Assembly (NCBI RefSeq): GCF_030867095.1 | Contig: NC_081831.1 | Coordinates: 42,221,319-42,285,318 of the forward strand | DNA from: Alligator mississippiensis | Lineage: Eukaryota > Chordata > Crocodylia > Alligatoridae | Length of the DNA: 64,000 nt | Direction: 5' to 3' | Part shown: piece by piece, positions 23,089-52,164 of the stretch | Position numbering within the stretch: the first letter of the stretch is position 1 | How the letters are laid out: the number at the start of each line of letters is the position of its first letter | The notes under the pieces: model-generated | Databases searched by the model: none | Told to the model about the DNA's origin: nothing | Seen by the model: only the letters and a program-made list of their open reading frames with translations | Translations under genes and position numbers: made by a program

Positions 23089-24773
23089 GGAGATCTGGGT
23101 TTTCCATTTCCCATAGAAAAATGGAGAAAACCACGGATTCCCTGTTTTTATTGGAGAAAACGTGGATTTCCCTTTTTAGCAGAGAAATCCGTGGATTCTC
23201 CGCTTTTGCAAAGAGCTCTCGCAGGCTGGCACAGCTCCAGCCTGCAAGAACCATTGCAGAAAGGGCAGGAAACCCCCAGCCCTGTCTCCACAGGGGGGAG
23301 GGCAGGGCCCAAGCCTCTAAGTCAGCCAAGGCTGGGCTCAGGCTCAGACTCACCCTTCACCCCTGGAGCCTAGAGCTAAGTGGGGCTTGGGCACTGTGGG
23401 GCAGGTCTGGGGAAGATGGTTGGGGGCTGAGTGAGTGGGGGGTGCTGCCAGCCCCAGGTGGCACATCGCAGATGAGAGCAGGGCCAGGGGGTGGCCACTG
23501 TGCGGCGTGGGATGGTGGTGGGGATGGCTGTGTGCTGTCCGGCCACCACCACACTGCCACTGTCACCCCATGGTCGGCTGCACAGCTCTGGGCATGGCTC
23601 TGCAGCAGTGTGGGGAGGTTTTTTAGGCAGCGGCCGTCACCACTGGCACGGGTCTACAGGTAAGCGGCAGCAGCCGCTGCATGCGAGCCCCCTGCCTCCC
23701 CAGCCACCATCCCTCACCACCGCTGCAGAGCCGGCCACGGAGCTGTACAGCCGGCCGCATGCAAGCCTCCTCCTCCCTCACCCCTGGGCAGGCAGCTGGG
23801 CGGCATATGTGCGGCCTGCACATGGTGGGCACCACCACACTGCACCCCGCATTGCTTGCCCACAAAGGCCTCCGCAGAGGGGCACCCCTGCCCTCACCCC
23901 CTGGCCCTGATCCCAGCTGCGATGTGCTGTGTGGGGCCGGCAGCAACCCCACTCCCTCAGCCCCCAACCATCTTCCCCAGCCCTGCCCCACAGCCCCCAA
24001 GTCCCACTTACCTGTAGGATCTAGGGGCAAAGGGCATGGCTCCATGGTGGCAGCACTTGCCTACAAAGCCCCCCTCCCCCCCAGCCAGCATGCAGCTGCC
24101 ACCACCCTGCACCGCCGCGGAGCCATGCAGCCGGTCACAAGGCAAAAGCAGCGGTGCAGTGGCAGCAGCTGCATACAAGCCCCCCTTTCCAGCCCCCGGC
24201 CAAGCAGCATGTATGTGGCCCATACACAGTGGTTGCCACTGCACTGCTGCTGCCGCGCCCTGCGCCACTTGCCCACAAAGCCATTCAAGTGGCCGTGGGA
24301 TGGTAGCGCAGGGTGCAGTAGCAGAGTTGCGGTGGCAGCCTTCATGTGCGAACCCCCTGTCAGGCCAGCTGGCACGTGCATTGCCCACAGAGTGGCACCC
24401 CTGCCCTCACCCCCTGGCCCTGCTCCTGCACAGGGGCACACCCCCCCCCCCCCCGCTTCTTGGTCCACCCCCCCAGCATCTTCCCTTTCCCCTGCCCTGC
24501 CCTGCCCCACCCCATCCCTTCCCCCCACACACACTTACCTGCTGGGGTGGGTGTCAGTATCTGTGTGCACCTGTGTCTGCATATCTGTGCCTGTGGGTCT
24601 GGGGGGCTGTTGTGGGGCATCAAAAGTGTTGTTGAGACTGTGCGGGGGAGTGCAGGGCGCCAGCAGCACTGAGGGGGCGGGCACTGTGGGTGGCCTTTTA
24701 ATTTTTATCACGGATTTTGGGTCTTTAATCAGGGAATTTGCAATTTTTAATCAGAGAAAACCAGGATCCCTGG
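23089..24773. mobile_element. GC-rich probable non-autonomous transposon, 1.7 kb
   Basis: Ends GGAGATCTGGGTTTTC (left) and GGGATCCTGGTTTTC (right, reversed) form imperfect terminal inverted repeats. Both subterminal zones are AT-rich text of one style (CACGGATT, GGGAATTT). The core, 23210-24690, is very GC-rich, with internally repeated segments such as CTGCCCTCACCCCCTGGCCC at about 23888 and 24403 and a C14 run at 24441-24454. The 371-residue frame across it is proline-rich and not protein-like. No clear target duplication was found. Confidence 0.45.
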
Positions 24774-26001
24774 TCATCAGTATGCTAGGGATATAGGAAA
24801 TGCCAGCTAGATTCAAAGCCCTGATTATCCTCACCAGAGGCAGGGAAGCACACAGTGTATTAAACAGATTTTCTTGCTGTATCTACGTAGAAGAAACATC
24901 AGTAAGGTTATGAAATAAACCCTGGCAATAATTTTCCATCCAACTGCTTTTCCTGCTACCACATCAGGCTCCATGAAATAGACTCCTGGAAGTTCTAAGC
25001 CAGGCCAATTGCTGCCATCCGGAGGCAAAAGCAGAGATCCCTGCATGCACTGGCTAGCTTGCCTTGCTATATATTTTTATCATCATCCTGTACACAGAAG
25101 CTTCTCCTTTCTCTCTCATCAAAGCTCCCTTTCCAGGTAATTGTGCCCTGAAGGCAGATTGTTTTTCCCCTCTGCCCAGGCTCCAAATGGTAGCAGATAC
25201 CATATGTATATGGGTCACACAGACTGAACCTTGCATCGCTGAAATCTTCACGCTGTCATTCATACTTCTGTAAATTCACAGGAACAACACTGTAATTATA
25301 GGAGTGACTCCAGATTTACATCAGTGTAATTCAGGACAGAAGTTGGCCCTTTCTCTCTCTCGCAGTTAACCAAGTAACAGAAGTGTTGCTGTTCCCACCA
25401 TGTAGGGAGAAAGGGACCAGGGTTAATCTGAATACAAGTTAGAGTAGATTTTATCAAAGGTTTCACATAGCAATGGCTACAAGCGCTGACTGTTGGGGCT
25501 TGTCTACATTACAGTTACAACTCTGTAGTGTTGTCAGAGTTGCAGAGCACCTCCAGTGCAGATGCAGAATAATTATAGACAGGTTTTCTACCAGCTTAAC
25601 TACTCCAAGCAGGAGCCTTCTGTCAGTGTAGCTGCATCCAGTCCTGTGATTTTGTTGCACAAAAGGTGTAATCTTTCCACACTGAGCTAGTAGAGCTGTC
25701 AGCTAAATTGTGAGTGTAGGCCAGATCTTAGATGGCCATACGTTATGCAGCTTTCCACAGAGTATACAGCTGAAGTCTATGGCATGCTAATTCTTTGCAT
25801 CAGCGCTTAACTATTATAATAAACGAAGCAGTAGTCAGGAATCTTTTTTGTCATAGAAAATTTTTGCAATGCAAGTCAGTGGGTTTTTCTCTTTTTCAGC
25901 AACGCTTTCTAGGTTTTCATCAATAATATTGACAACTTTGATCATTAGCAACAGCTGTCTTGAATCCATAAGGCTCAAGGTGTTTCCAAGAGTAATGTTC
26001 C
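24774..26001. other. Intergenic DNA, one weak MITE-like segment
   Basis: Mostly unrecognised. From about 25497 the text GGGGCTTGTCTACATTACAG resembles the end of a Harbinger-type MITE like that at 1051, but the opposite end near 25730 is too diverged to confirm. Confidence 0.3.
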
Positions 26002-26009
26002 TTCTAGAT

Positions 26010-26196
26010 CAGGGGTGGGCAAAATGCAGCCTGGGGGCTGGATGCGGCCCACCAGGTCATTCTATCTGGCTCACGGGGCCTCTAAAAAATTTAGAAAATT
26101 AATATTTATCTACCCCTGGCTGCCTCTCATGCGGCCCTCGATGGCTTGCCAAAACTCAGTAAGCAGCCCTCTGCCCAAAATAATTGCCCGCCCCTG
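26010..26196 (+). mobile_element. Short hAT MITE, family B copy 1
   Basis: 187 bp with ends CAGGGGTGGGCAAAATGCAG and (reverse) CAGGGGCGGGCAATTATTTT. Flanked by TTCTAGAT (26002-26009) and TTCTAGAC (26197-26204). The same family occurs inverted at 40970-41137 and 52308-52482. Confidence 0.88.
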
Positions 26197-26479
26197 TTCT
26201 AGACGTAGTCTTTATGGACTGAACGGGCTGAGCTAACTCATGGGATCAAAGCTCAGACTTGTCCTGGCACAGTGACAGAGTGAAGATATGCTGCATTCTT
26301 TAGGGGTGTGAGTCTTATGGAGCCCAATATGAGTTTGCTCATTTCCTACTGTATGGGAGTTTAGTCCTTTAGCTCAGCCTGTAAAATTTTGTGCTTGGAG
26401 CTCCTCCACTCAATCCTGGGACTAGGGTCACTTCATCTTGTTTTTATTTGTTAGATTTTCTGTGGCATTTTCCACTTGA

Positions 26480-26640
26480 CTGAATTTACTTTCCCAACCT
26501 TGCCCTGAAGTGTGTGAGTGCTATCCCTGTCATACAGCTGGGGCAACAGGTACAAAGAGCAGTGGCTTGCCCAGGGTTCCATTTGGTGATCTGTGCTAGA
26601 GCCAGAAGTGAAATCCAAGTCTGTTAAGGCCCTGTGCAGA
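26480..26640 (-). repeat. MIR SINE, antisense
   Basis: Reads as the reverse of the MIR core: CATACAGCTGGGGCAACAGG, then CAGTGGCTTGCCCAGGG, then GAGCCAGAAGTGAAATCCAA. Diverged but in the right order. Confidence 0.65.
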
Positions 26641-28880
26641 GTATGTGAGATGTAAGGTTGACTTGGGTGATCATCAGTTAGATCCAGGGTGTCAAAGATG
26701 GAGGCTTGCTCCATATGGAAGAAACATTTACTCTAGTATCCTTACTGATGAAGAAATAAGTGCTGACTGGAACCTCCTTCCTTTAGCAGAAAGGAAGCTG
26801 CTGCTAAGGCCACAGTGCCCCTTTCACCAGTACAGCTAGCAAAGGCAAAATACACCTGGTGCCGTAGCAGAGATAGAGTGCTGTGGTGGTGCGTCACTGT
26901 CCCCTGAGCTCTTTCCTGGAAGCTCTTGCCATTTGCTACAATGGTAGAAATGCCACTCCATCCTGATGACCCACCTGCATTTATGTTATCAGATCAACCT
27001 ATACCATTGTGCCTGCCTCATGCACAGCTTGAGCTGGGAGATGCTGGCATTCATAACTCTCCTCATCCCCTTTCACCTCTGTTGGGGTCAGGTGTCCAGG
27101 GAGAGCTGGGTGTCTGCAGGAGCGACTGCACTGCAACACTGACATGTAGAAATGAAGCCTTGCTGTTGAAAACTAAGATCTTACTTGAAGCAAAGGTACC
27201 AAGACTGTGCTGGCTCCCGCTTGGCCTGGAGCAGCCGTTTTTTCCTGGGTAACAGGGCATTTTGGTTTCCTTGTCACCCTGGAACTCGCTCTGCCTTCTG
27301 GATGAGCTCTAGGCTTTTGCACACTCCCCGTACACTGCTGCACCCAGCCCTCGCCCTTGTGAGAAGAAAATGCAACCCGTTTCAACAACAAGAGAGCAGT
27401 TTTTGTTCGTAGAGCTCGTTCCTGATCTCCAGCCGATCTCAGCATACACAGAGCCCTTTCAGCACAGAAAAAGGAGGGCGAAGGCATTCAGGAGAGCAGA
27501 GAACAATAAGCTCCATTGATGCTCTCTGAAGACCCAGAAGCTACTGCTGTGTAGCGATTGGACTCAGAGGGGAGTACAAAGCACTTAGGGTAAAAATCTG
27601 CCTCCATGCAGAAGACCTGCAAGTAAGTTCTCAAAGCAGTCAGCAGTGGGTTGGAATGGTCTGATCATTCCCGTTAGCTCTCCAAAACACTCGCTGGTTT
27701 CAGCTGGAGCTGGAGCAGGTCCTACTCAAAGAGGACAAGATTAGTTCATTTGTCTGCCTGTGTTGATCCTCCCTTTTGGGATATGCCATCTCTCCTTCAT
27801 CTGTTTTTCATTCTCTCTCTTTGCTCTGTTCTAGCCAAGGGATTTTCATCTTCACAAGGCAGAACTTGTCATATAAACTAAGACAAGGCCAAGTAGGGTC
27901 CTTAATTTTAACTTTTATTTTATTCTCACCAAGATTTGACTCCTTCCTCCCAAGTGTTAGCTCAAGCAACTGACCTCTGATGAGGATCTATATGCTGCCA
28001 CTTTTTTCAGATGCTGTCTGTTGGCAGCAAGGCCTCTTTCAGCAGGAGCTTCCAATCAAACCCATAGACTATGCTCCAATTCAGTGCAAACCCAGCAAAT
28101 TTAGATCCCAAAAATTTGGCAGGCCAGTCTGCCTGGGGCCAAATGTCACGTTTAAAATGCCATTCCTAGAATGTAATTTTCCTTGAAAACAGATGAACAG
28201 TAAAACAATAAAACTGAAACATTCCATTGAGTTCATAGGTTTTTTCTGTATTCTCTCTCTGCAACAGTTCTAGCAGGTTTCCTGCCAGGGAAGGGTCAGA
28301 AGTGGGGCATTTTGAGAGAATATTTTCAGGAAATGAAACTTGAATTGATAATTTTGAATAGCTTCTATGGAAACGTGATTCTAAGAGTGACATATATCCA
28401 ATCAGGGAGCAGAAATACTCCACGTGATCTGCATAGCCAGCCTGTACTGCTCAAACTAAATTTACTTTGAGGAAACAGAGCATAAGCAACCTGCAGAGTG
28501 AGATACAAAGATTTTTAAAACCCTAAGGACCACTATAATCAGTCTATCCTCAAGCCAAGCACAGGCCACCAAATTTTACCTGTGGATCCTTGCAGTCAGG
28601 AGATTTGAGGAGGAGGCTGATTTGGGGTACCCCCAGACAATGGAGGTATGGATTCTGTTTGAGATTATGAACTTGTAGCAAAACCTCCAGTTTTTCTTTT
28701 CTGTTTTAAAATACACTCCCTCCCCTTCCCCTAACCATTTCTGACTTTCTCTCTGCCCTCTCTATCCCTAATAAGTGATAGTGCTAGGTAAGCTAAGTTC
28801 TTGTATGCTATCATTGTAATAAGCCTCCTTTTTATGTTGTAAATAGTATTCTATTATGTTTGCATTGATTTTTTTTTTTT
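26641..28880. other. Unrecognised intergenic DNA
   Basis: No exon or repeat that I can support; the frames here are short and unconserved in appearance. Confidence 0.3.
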
Positions 28881-28899
28881 ACTGTTTTATATGGAATTT

Positions 28900-29700
28900 A
28901 TATGATTTAGTCCCATGTCTGTAAAGTAATGTCAAGTTTCCGTTTTGTATGACAAGCTTCCATCTTGTCATACACTGCCCTATACAATATGTTGTAACTG
29001 TGTGACTCATGACACTTCTCTCATGTAACTTGGTTCCTGAATGCATGGGGATGAGTGAGGGTGCTTGAGAGACAATGGTAGTAGGTCTAAAAATAGCCCC
29101 CGCTGAATAACCGAACCATCAACTCCACGACCCAACCATCACCCTGCATTGACCCTCCCTAGCTCAAGATTTGGAAGACAAAGACTGCTGCAGAAACCAG
29201 CCAACCCACCATTACAGACACCTGAAACTGCATGTCCTAGCTTGGAGTGCACATGCTCAGTACACCAGGGGCTGACTCTTGCCTGGGCATGCCCCTGCCA
29301 CTAGGGTCATAGAAGTTCTGCACCTATTAACAGGGGCAGTGAAGACAGACCCAGTGGGATGCCCTCTCCATCTGGACCAGCACTACACCACACCACCTAG
29401 AGGCCCGGCCGGCAACCCCCTCTGAACAGCACCTTGCTGGAGAAGACCCCGACTGGCCATCGAGGATCAACTCACAGTCTCGGATAGGTAGCTATCACCC
29501 GCCTTCCTTCCCCAAGCAAAGGACCTGGACTCTGTCCCTACATACCTTGACTTCAATCCCTCCACCAAGACTTTTTCTCTCCTGCTACCATTGTGTGTGG
29601 GTGTGTGTGTATGTAGGGGCTGTGTAGTGTGTTGTCTGTTTAATAAAGCTGTTATTTTAAAACTCCAAGTTGGGTTTCTATCACTGACCTCCCAGCCCTA
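28900..29700 (+). mobile_element. Possible solo LTR
   Basis: A block with the look of a retroviral LTR. It starts near ATGTCTGTAAAG, has an AT-rich then C-rich course, and ends with a TGTGTG stretch, TTTAATAAAGCTGTTATTTT (poly(A) signal, 29639-29658) and GGGTTTCTATCACTGACC. Boundaries and a target duplication could not be fixed, and no internal viral genes are present. Confidence 0.35.
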
Positions 29701-29820
29701 CTCCAATCTCCGCTTTCTGCCTGTCTGATCTTCCTCCCGTGTCTGTCTGTCTCTCGGTCATCTTGGCTCCCTCTCTGTGCCTCCCAGCTATCCACTCACC
29801 AAACCCTGGACTTGCCTCCC

Positions 29821-29973
29821 AAGTAACCCTGGGGCACAGTGACCTTAAGTAAACCCAGGGGCCACTTTAATCTTAAATAACTCTATTCTCAAGTGACCCC
29901 CAAGTAACCCCAGGTACATTGAGCTCGAGTAACCCCAGGGGTCACCTGACCTTAAGTAACCCCAGCTCCCCTT
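29821..29973 (+). repeat. Minisatellite, about 27-bp unit
   Basis: Four to five diverged copies of AAGTAACCCCAGGGGCAC followed by TGACCTT, at 29821, 29847, about 29907, 29930 and 29956. Confidence 0.7.
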
Positions 29974-31139
29974 CCAGTCTGCCAGTTCTAATCCTGACCC
30001 CAGCAACTTTCACTCCTGGCACTTTCACTCTCTTATTTTTCCCTCTCTCATCTTAACACCCATCCATCTCCCTCCTTCTCCTCCTTCTGGAAATCTTTGA
30101 CCCTTGACTCCCCCTCCCATAGTCACCAAATACCCTCGGTATCCTAAGTACCCCAAGTGCACACACACCACACCACCCAAGTTAGGAACTCACCGGTGTG
30201 TAAGTGCCTAGTGTGTGTGTATGCACCCAATTGATTTTTGTGTGTGTGCGCATATGTGCAATTGTGTCGCACCCTCCCGTCTAACAGCACTATTTTGAGA
30301 TCCTGAGAGTTGGCCTGGCCCCACAGGACAACAAACTTTCTATGCATTAAGACATTATGATTATCTTCTTGCATTTTATCTCATACATGGTGTACCAAGA
30401 CAGAAGTGAGAGATGCCAAAATGCTGATCTCTGAATACTACAGTTGTGAAAGACCATCAGTTCCTGAATAGATCTTGCCCAAACACAGCGGTGGAATGGT
30501 GGCATCCTAGGAAAAAAACATTTTCTCTAGCATGTTTGCTATGAGAGCTTACAGTAAGTTCCTATGTGGCTTGTGAGTGGAAATATAAAGGGCCATATCT
30601 GGTGAGTAACTTGTTTGGTGCAAATAATTCCCCATCTCCAGTTCAAACCTAACCACAAAGATCAGACCAGGTGTTTTAGAACCCAGTTTAGCTGGCACTG
30701 CACTGAGACTAAATTTAACAATTGTTCCATCAAAACAAATCAAATAAGTGATCAAGTAATCTAGCAGTGAGGCCAGGGCAGATTTATCCAAACGCTACAG
30801 TCAATGAACCCTAGGTCTCTTGTGCAATAACCTTGCTATTTCAGTACTGGTCTCATCTGCAGCCACTTCTAGCCTGAAGCTCTGACTGTGGCCCCCACTC
30901 ATCTCTCCTGCACCCCCTCCTTTAAGGCTGATGTCACTGATAATTTAAAATGCTTTTAAATTAGGGTCACTTGGATGTTGGCCCTGGGTGTTCATCATGC
31001 AACAGACAATCCCTGTGCTTCCATCAGAGAAGTATCATCAAGTCAAGTTCACCTAGGAAGTGGTCTCCTCTGTCTTCCATTTTGAAGGCCAGCTTAGAGA
31101 AACAGGCAGACAGACAAACAGACCAACATACATATTTGT
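29974..31139. other. Unrecognised DNA between minisatellite and PLP1 3' end
   Basis: CA/TG-rich stretch at 30160-30260; otherwise no feature seen. The PLP1 transcript probably ends at the right edge of this interval. Confidence 0.3.
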
Positions 31140-33184
31140 TCAGAACATTCTTAATTTTAATTTATTTTCTTTAATTTTATAAAAGATGCCTGGTGAGATA
31201 AGTCTCTAAAAACTTGCTTCTTTTTACTTCTTGTTAAAGAGTTGAAATTCTAGATCAGATGTGAAGGAAACACTTTCAGTTGATTAACTCTTTTTTGTGT
31301 GTACGTTTGGGTTTTGGGGGCAGGGGTGGGGTTTGGTTATTTGTTATGTTATTAAATCAACACAGAGATGACTTAATTTGCCTGATCTTGACTGGTTTCT
31401 TCCCACCTCAACCTGTCCTAATCTCTCTCTCCCCACCCCCCCAACTCGTGTGCTGATAGCCTAACTGATCTATTTCAGTGTGCTCAATGACAAGGATACA
31501 TCAAGCTCTTTGCTTAGCATGACTGATAGCTTACTTAGGCCATTGCTCAAACCAGTATTAAAGTCCATGTAGTGAAAGAGCTGCAATCTGCCACTGAAAG
31601 CTTCTTCAATAAATAAATAATGCCAAGACAAATTCCTACACTGGTAGTTAATGAGTAGAGGGAAGACTAGAAACAGAAAGTTTCACCCTGGACAATTTAT
31701 CTGTGGAGAGCCTTCCTTTGGGTCTTTATGAGCACTTCCTGGGACCCATTTCTGTTGGTCACACTGTGCAGGGAAGTGCCTTATCAGTTTGAACCTTGTT
31801 CTCTTTAAGTATTTGAAATAAGATGATCCCATATTCCATTCCAGTGTCTCCCACAAAACAGGAAATGTTGAAATCTTATTCCAAGTTGTCTCAGGGTCCC
31901 CCATTGAGAAAGACTTCATGGACTGTGAAGGAGTTTGATTTGCATAGCAATGTCAAATTTAGATCTTATGCAGATCAAACCACTCTGAAGTCTCTACTTC
32001 CTCTCCCCATATTCCTTTATTTTACTGCTTTTTGAATGTCTTTTGAAATTTGCCATAATCTAAATAGGACATTCCAAATCTCACAGTTTTTGGCTTAGAT
32101 GCATCAGACAAGCATACTAGCTCACAGGAAACCATTAAAAAGCGGGGGGTAGGTTACATTTGGCACAAATCAGAAACAAATCAAGATCTTTGATTTATAG
32201 GACATTATGGAAGCAAACCTCAACCAAAGAGCACCATTGTGAAGGTATGACAGAGTTCAACATGCACAACTGGTTACAAGAAAAAGGACACACAAAGATA
32301 TAGTCCAACAAGTTATCCTTTGTCTACAAAAGGGACACCTCTGGGTTTACACTCTCGGGCCACTGATTAGAAAAGTCTCTCTAGTCCAAGCTGGAATCCA
32401 TCTCCTTTCTGCTGTTTAAGACCTGTTGTGAGTGGTACAGGCAATGCTGAGGTGTACAACCAAGAGTCCCCTTTGTCTACAGAGACACCAAGCTCCTTTA
32501 TGCTTTAATAGGGTTGACTGGGTTAAGGATTCTGTCAGCATAGGGGTCAGTGCTCTCTTCCAGCACTGGGAAGATCCTTGCTCTAAGCCCCCTCTGCCCT
32601 AGCTGCAGCATGTAAATTAAGGCAAGTTTTCTTTTTTTACTAGGAAAAGATCCTTCTCTTATCCTCCATCTGTGGTGTGGAGATGGAAGCAAGTTCCTTT
32701 GTTTACCCCCAAGGAGTCTCGGGCAATGGTAGTGAGGCCAAGCTGCTTCCTTTTCTTTCTATATAGCATGCAGCCTGTTTCTCACTAGAAGTAGGGCAGT
32801 CAGCATAGATTTCCACCTGCCAGGAGCTGCAGAGCTTCTTTCCCAGAACATATTGGGAAGTTAGATGATGAAAGAATTGCTCCTTCTCATTTTTGGCATG
32901 GCAGGAAATCCTCCACAAAGGGCTTTCCCCACTCCCAGAAGGACTCGCTGCAGAGCAAAACCATTACAGAAGTAGACAGAGAGAAAAGTGCACAAAGCTT
33001 CCATCACTGGGAGTCTCTCCTTCCTGGTCACACTCCTCACATTTGGATACAGGAGAGCAAGAAGAAGGCAGTTGGTGGTGAAGGCGGAGTTAAAGTAGGA
33101 GACATGGTGTCATGTGGCTGCATTGTTAGAGCCTCATGGTTAGAGAAGAAAGTGTGCGCCAGATAACTTGCTTCTTCTTTCAGA
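31140..33184 (-). other. PLP1: PLP1 3' UTR (inferred extent)
   Basis: Downstream of the PLP1 stop the minus strand has no further coding exon. The first well-placed AATAAA on that strand is at 31166-31161, inside an AT-rich stretch. This gives a 3' UTR of about 2.0 kb, close to the long 3' UTR known for mammalian PLP1. The cleavage site near 31140 is inferred. Confidence 0.55.
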
Positions 33185-49744
<16,560 letters not shown>

Positions 49745-49748
<4 letters not shown>

Positions 49749-49880
49749 TGCCTCTGGATTCAATCAAATCCCTTGTCGGCGCTTTTCCTTTGGTGTTGTT
49801 TTTGTTCAGCTGGAACAATCCTTCCCTCTCTCTTTTTCTCTCTCTTCACCTTCCCCTTTCCTTTCCTTTTTCTCTCTGAG
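49745..49880 (-). CDS. PLP1: PLP1 exon 1 (5' UTR plus ATGG)
   Basis: The ATG is at 49748-49746, followed by one G and then donor GTGAGTAG from 49744. Coding only Met plus the first base of Gly2 is the known PLP1 arrangement. The 5' UTR upstream is purine-rich on the minus strand and includes CAGCTGAACAA, which I recognise from mammalian PLP1 leaders. The 5' boundary is approximate. Confidence 0.88.
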
Positions 49881-49950
49881 TATCTCTGTCCTCTTCCCCA
49901 GCAAAGAAAAGGGCTTTCTGATTGACAGCCAACCCCCTTAAAGGGACAGG
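49861..49950 (-). promoter_or_regulatory. PLP1: PLP1 core promoter / conserved 5' block
   Basis: On the minus strand the block at about 49930-49862 contains GGCTGTCAATCAGAAAGCCC followed by a GAAGAGGACAGAGATACTCA-like stretch and then GAGAGAAAAAG. I recognise this order from the mammalian PLP1 proximal promoter and transcription start region. It lies about 115-185 bp upstream of the ATG. A long pyrimidine tract on the plus strand (49825-49875) marks the 5' UTR. Start site position is inferred. Confidence 0.7.
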
Positions 49951-50990
49951 CCCCCCGTTTCTCCTCCTCCCATTCCCCCTCCCCTCTCGCCCCCCCTCAT
50001 CAGAGATACTGCCTTATTGTGGGAGCTGCTCCATCTTCGCTGACTGCCTTTGGCTGCCAACTTCTCTTTGCTACAAATCCCCTTATGTCCCTACCCTCAG
50101 AACGCACTCACTCGGCAGCTTCGTGTAGGAAGGTCAGGGAATCTTGTTGCAAATTCAGGGCTTTTTGGAAACTCACAGACTAAATCCAAGAGATGGTGGA
50201 AGAATTTTGGGGATTAGTAAAATTAGTTTGATTTGCAACGTCTGCGGCATGGCATTGGAACTCAGCCTGGGAACATATGTCCCAGTCTGACCTCTGAAAT
50301 GCCCCATAGCCATTTAGCTATAGCTCAGCCATGAACCTCCCACGAAGGATGTGTGTAAGAAAGAAGTCCCCTCTCCTCCAAGCAATACATTTCTGCCTTA
50401 TGTTTATGGTAACACCCAAAAAGGGCCTGGGCTTTGCAAAGCCTTGTAGGTTAGGCTTGGGGCGAGTTCAAGATCAGAGCCAGCCCAGTCCCAGAGGCAG
50501 TTAAGATCCAGGCTCCTGGGTTTCCAAGCTATTGTGCTTTGGGCTGGAAGCGAAGAGTGTCTGGTTTCCATTTCTCCCTCTACCTCTAGGTTCCAATGTT
50601 TGGGTGGCCACTAATATATTCTGAAAGATACCAGATAACGCACTGACACCAGGCAGTGATGGTGGGAGTATGACCCTTTAGGGGAGTGTCAGAAAATCAC
50701 AGGGTGAACAGGATAAGGACAGGGCTAGTTTGGAACCTAGATGGTATCCTGCTCCATCAGCCCCTCACTGGAAGCGTCAGTGGAGAGATCAAAGACTGAC
50801 GGGACCATGTCAGTTATGCTCTTCTCTCAGTTCCAGAGATTCTGCCTCCAGCTCCCCGCAAGGCATGCTATTAGGACATGTAAGGGGTGAGGCATGCTGC
50901 TCATGCATGGTCCCTGCCTGATGGGTAGGCAGAGGAATCTGGTCTTTAGGACTGTCTAGGTCTGTCCTGTTCAGGGCACTGGATAATCCC
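49951..50990. other. PLP1 upstream region
   Basis: Immediate 5' flank of PLP1. Pyrimidine-rich to 50010, then mixed DNA without a recognised gene or repeat. It probably contains distal promoter elements. Confidence 0.35.
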
Positions 50991-51156
50991 TCCCTGCTTA
51001 ACTCTGCATTGCACCCTATGTGTTGGGTAACAGTTTCTGTAGGTGATGCCAAGTGCCTTCTCCTGGGATGTGTGCTGATACTGTCCAGGCACTGGGAGAA
51101 GTGGCAGTGACAGAACCTGTTGCCTACCTGAAAAGAACAACACCACAGGGGTTCAG
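50991..51156 (+). repeat. 166-bp direct duplication, copy 1
   Basis: Matches 53747-53913 with about 11 differences in 166 positions by eye (about 93%). Shared text includes GTGTTGGGTAACAGTTTCTG and GCCAAGTGCCTTCTCCTGGG. No transposon ends are seen at its edges. Confidence 0.9.
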
Positions 51157-51350
51157 CCTGCAGCATGTGGGAATGTTGAGTCCCACCCCTGATCCCTGCT
51201 TCCATCCCCATTCCCAACACACACTGGACCAGTCTTGAAAACTTGCTGATCCCCTGCTCCTCTGACACCCCTCAAGGAGAAGAGAAAGTGATGGGTAAAG
51301 AAGATCACACAACTGCCCAGAGCATGATATCCTGCATCAGCCTGTGTCAT

Positions 51351-51632
51351 CTAAGGCACCCCTGGGGGTTACAAGAAATAATGGCCACAAGTTAGCAGAG
51401 AGCAGATTTAGACTGGACATTAGGAAGAACTTCTTCACAGTTAGAGTGGCCAAGGTCTGGAACAGGCTCCCAAGGGAGGTGGTGCTCTCCCCTACCCTGG
51501 GGGTCTTCAAGAGGAGGTTGGATATGCATCTAGCTGGGGTCATCTAGACCCAGCACTCTTTCCTGCCTATGCAGGGGGTCGGACTCGATGATCTATTGAG
51601 GTCCCTTCCAACCCTAACATCTATGAATCTAT
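51351..51632 (+). mobile_element. CR1 LINE 3' end fragment
   Basis: 282 bp nearly identical to the end of the 9.46-11.52 kb copy: GGGGGTTACAAGAAATAATG, AGGAAGAACTTCTTCACAGT, GGACTCGATGATCTATTGAG and an ATGAATCTAT tail. A severely 5'-truncated, fairly young insertion. Confidence 0.93.
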
Positions 51633-52164
51633 CTGGTACCAATTTAGTGCCTTCAGGAAAAGCCCTGTGGTGACAAGCCAACACTTCGCTGGAGCTTTGC
51701 ACATTCCAAGCCAAGATGTCTGATGGCAGAAAGCCCACCTGGACCCTGCTGCTGCATCCCCTCAAGGGGGAAGTGGAAGGCACCAGGGCAACCCAAAATG
51801 TGGGTGGAGTTAGTAGGAAGGAGGCATGGCCAAGATGGTTTTGGGGCTGTGGGGACTCAGTGAGTTTCTTTGGCAGATACCACTGATGAGAATCCCTACT
51901 GTAATCAGAGGCTGGCCCTGACATCTCCCATGCTGGGTGCCTGAGCGAGGGGAGTAGCAGGGCTGCTCACTCGCTCTCTCTCTCTCTTACATTGCATCTC
52001 CTCTGGGGCCTGTCTGGTGAGGTGCAGCTCTTTCACTCAGTGTTTACCCTGGCAGCCCACATCCAGCAAGCACTGTGTCCATCTCCCCCAAAACCCACAC
52101 CTCGGTAATGCCATACAGTAAATGAAGCACGTTGGTTGATTGGAAGTGCCATTGTTCTCAGTGG
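51633..52164. other. Unrecognised upstream DNA
   Basis: A (CT)n run at 51962-51987 is the only repeat noted. Confidence 0.3.

Noticed and set aside
23681..24796. 371-residue open frame on the plus strand
   Set aside because: Proline, alanine and histidine runs from GC-rich repetitive DNA; equally long frames exist in other registers and on the other strand.
25497..25740. Second Harbinger-type MITE
   Set aside because: Left end plausible, but the right end and TTA duplication could not be confirmed.
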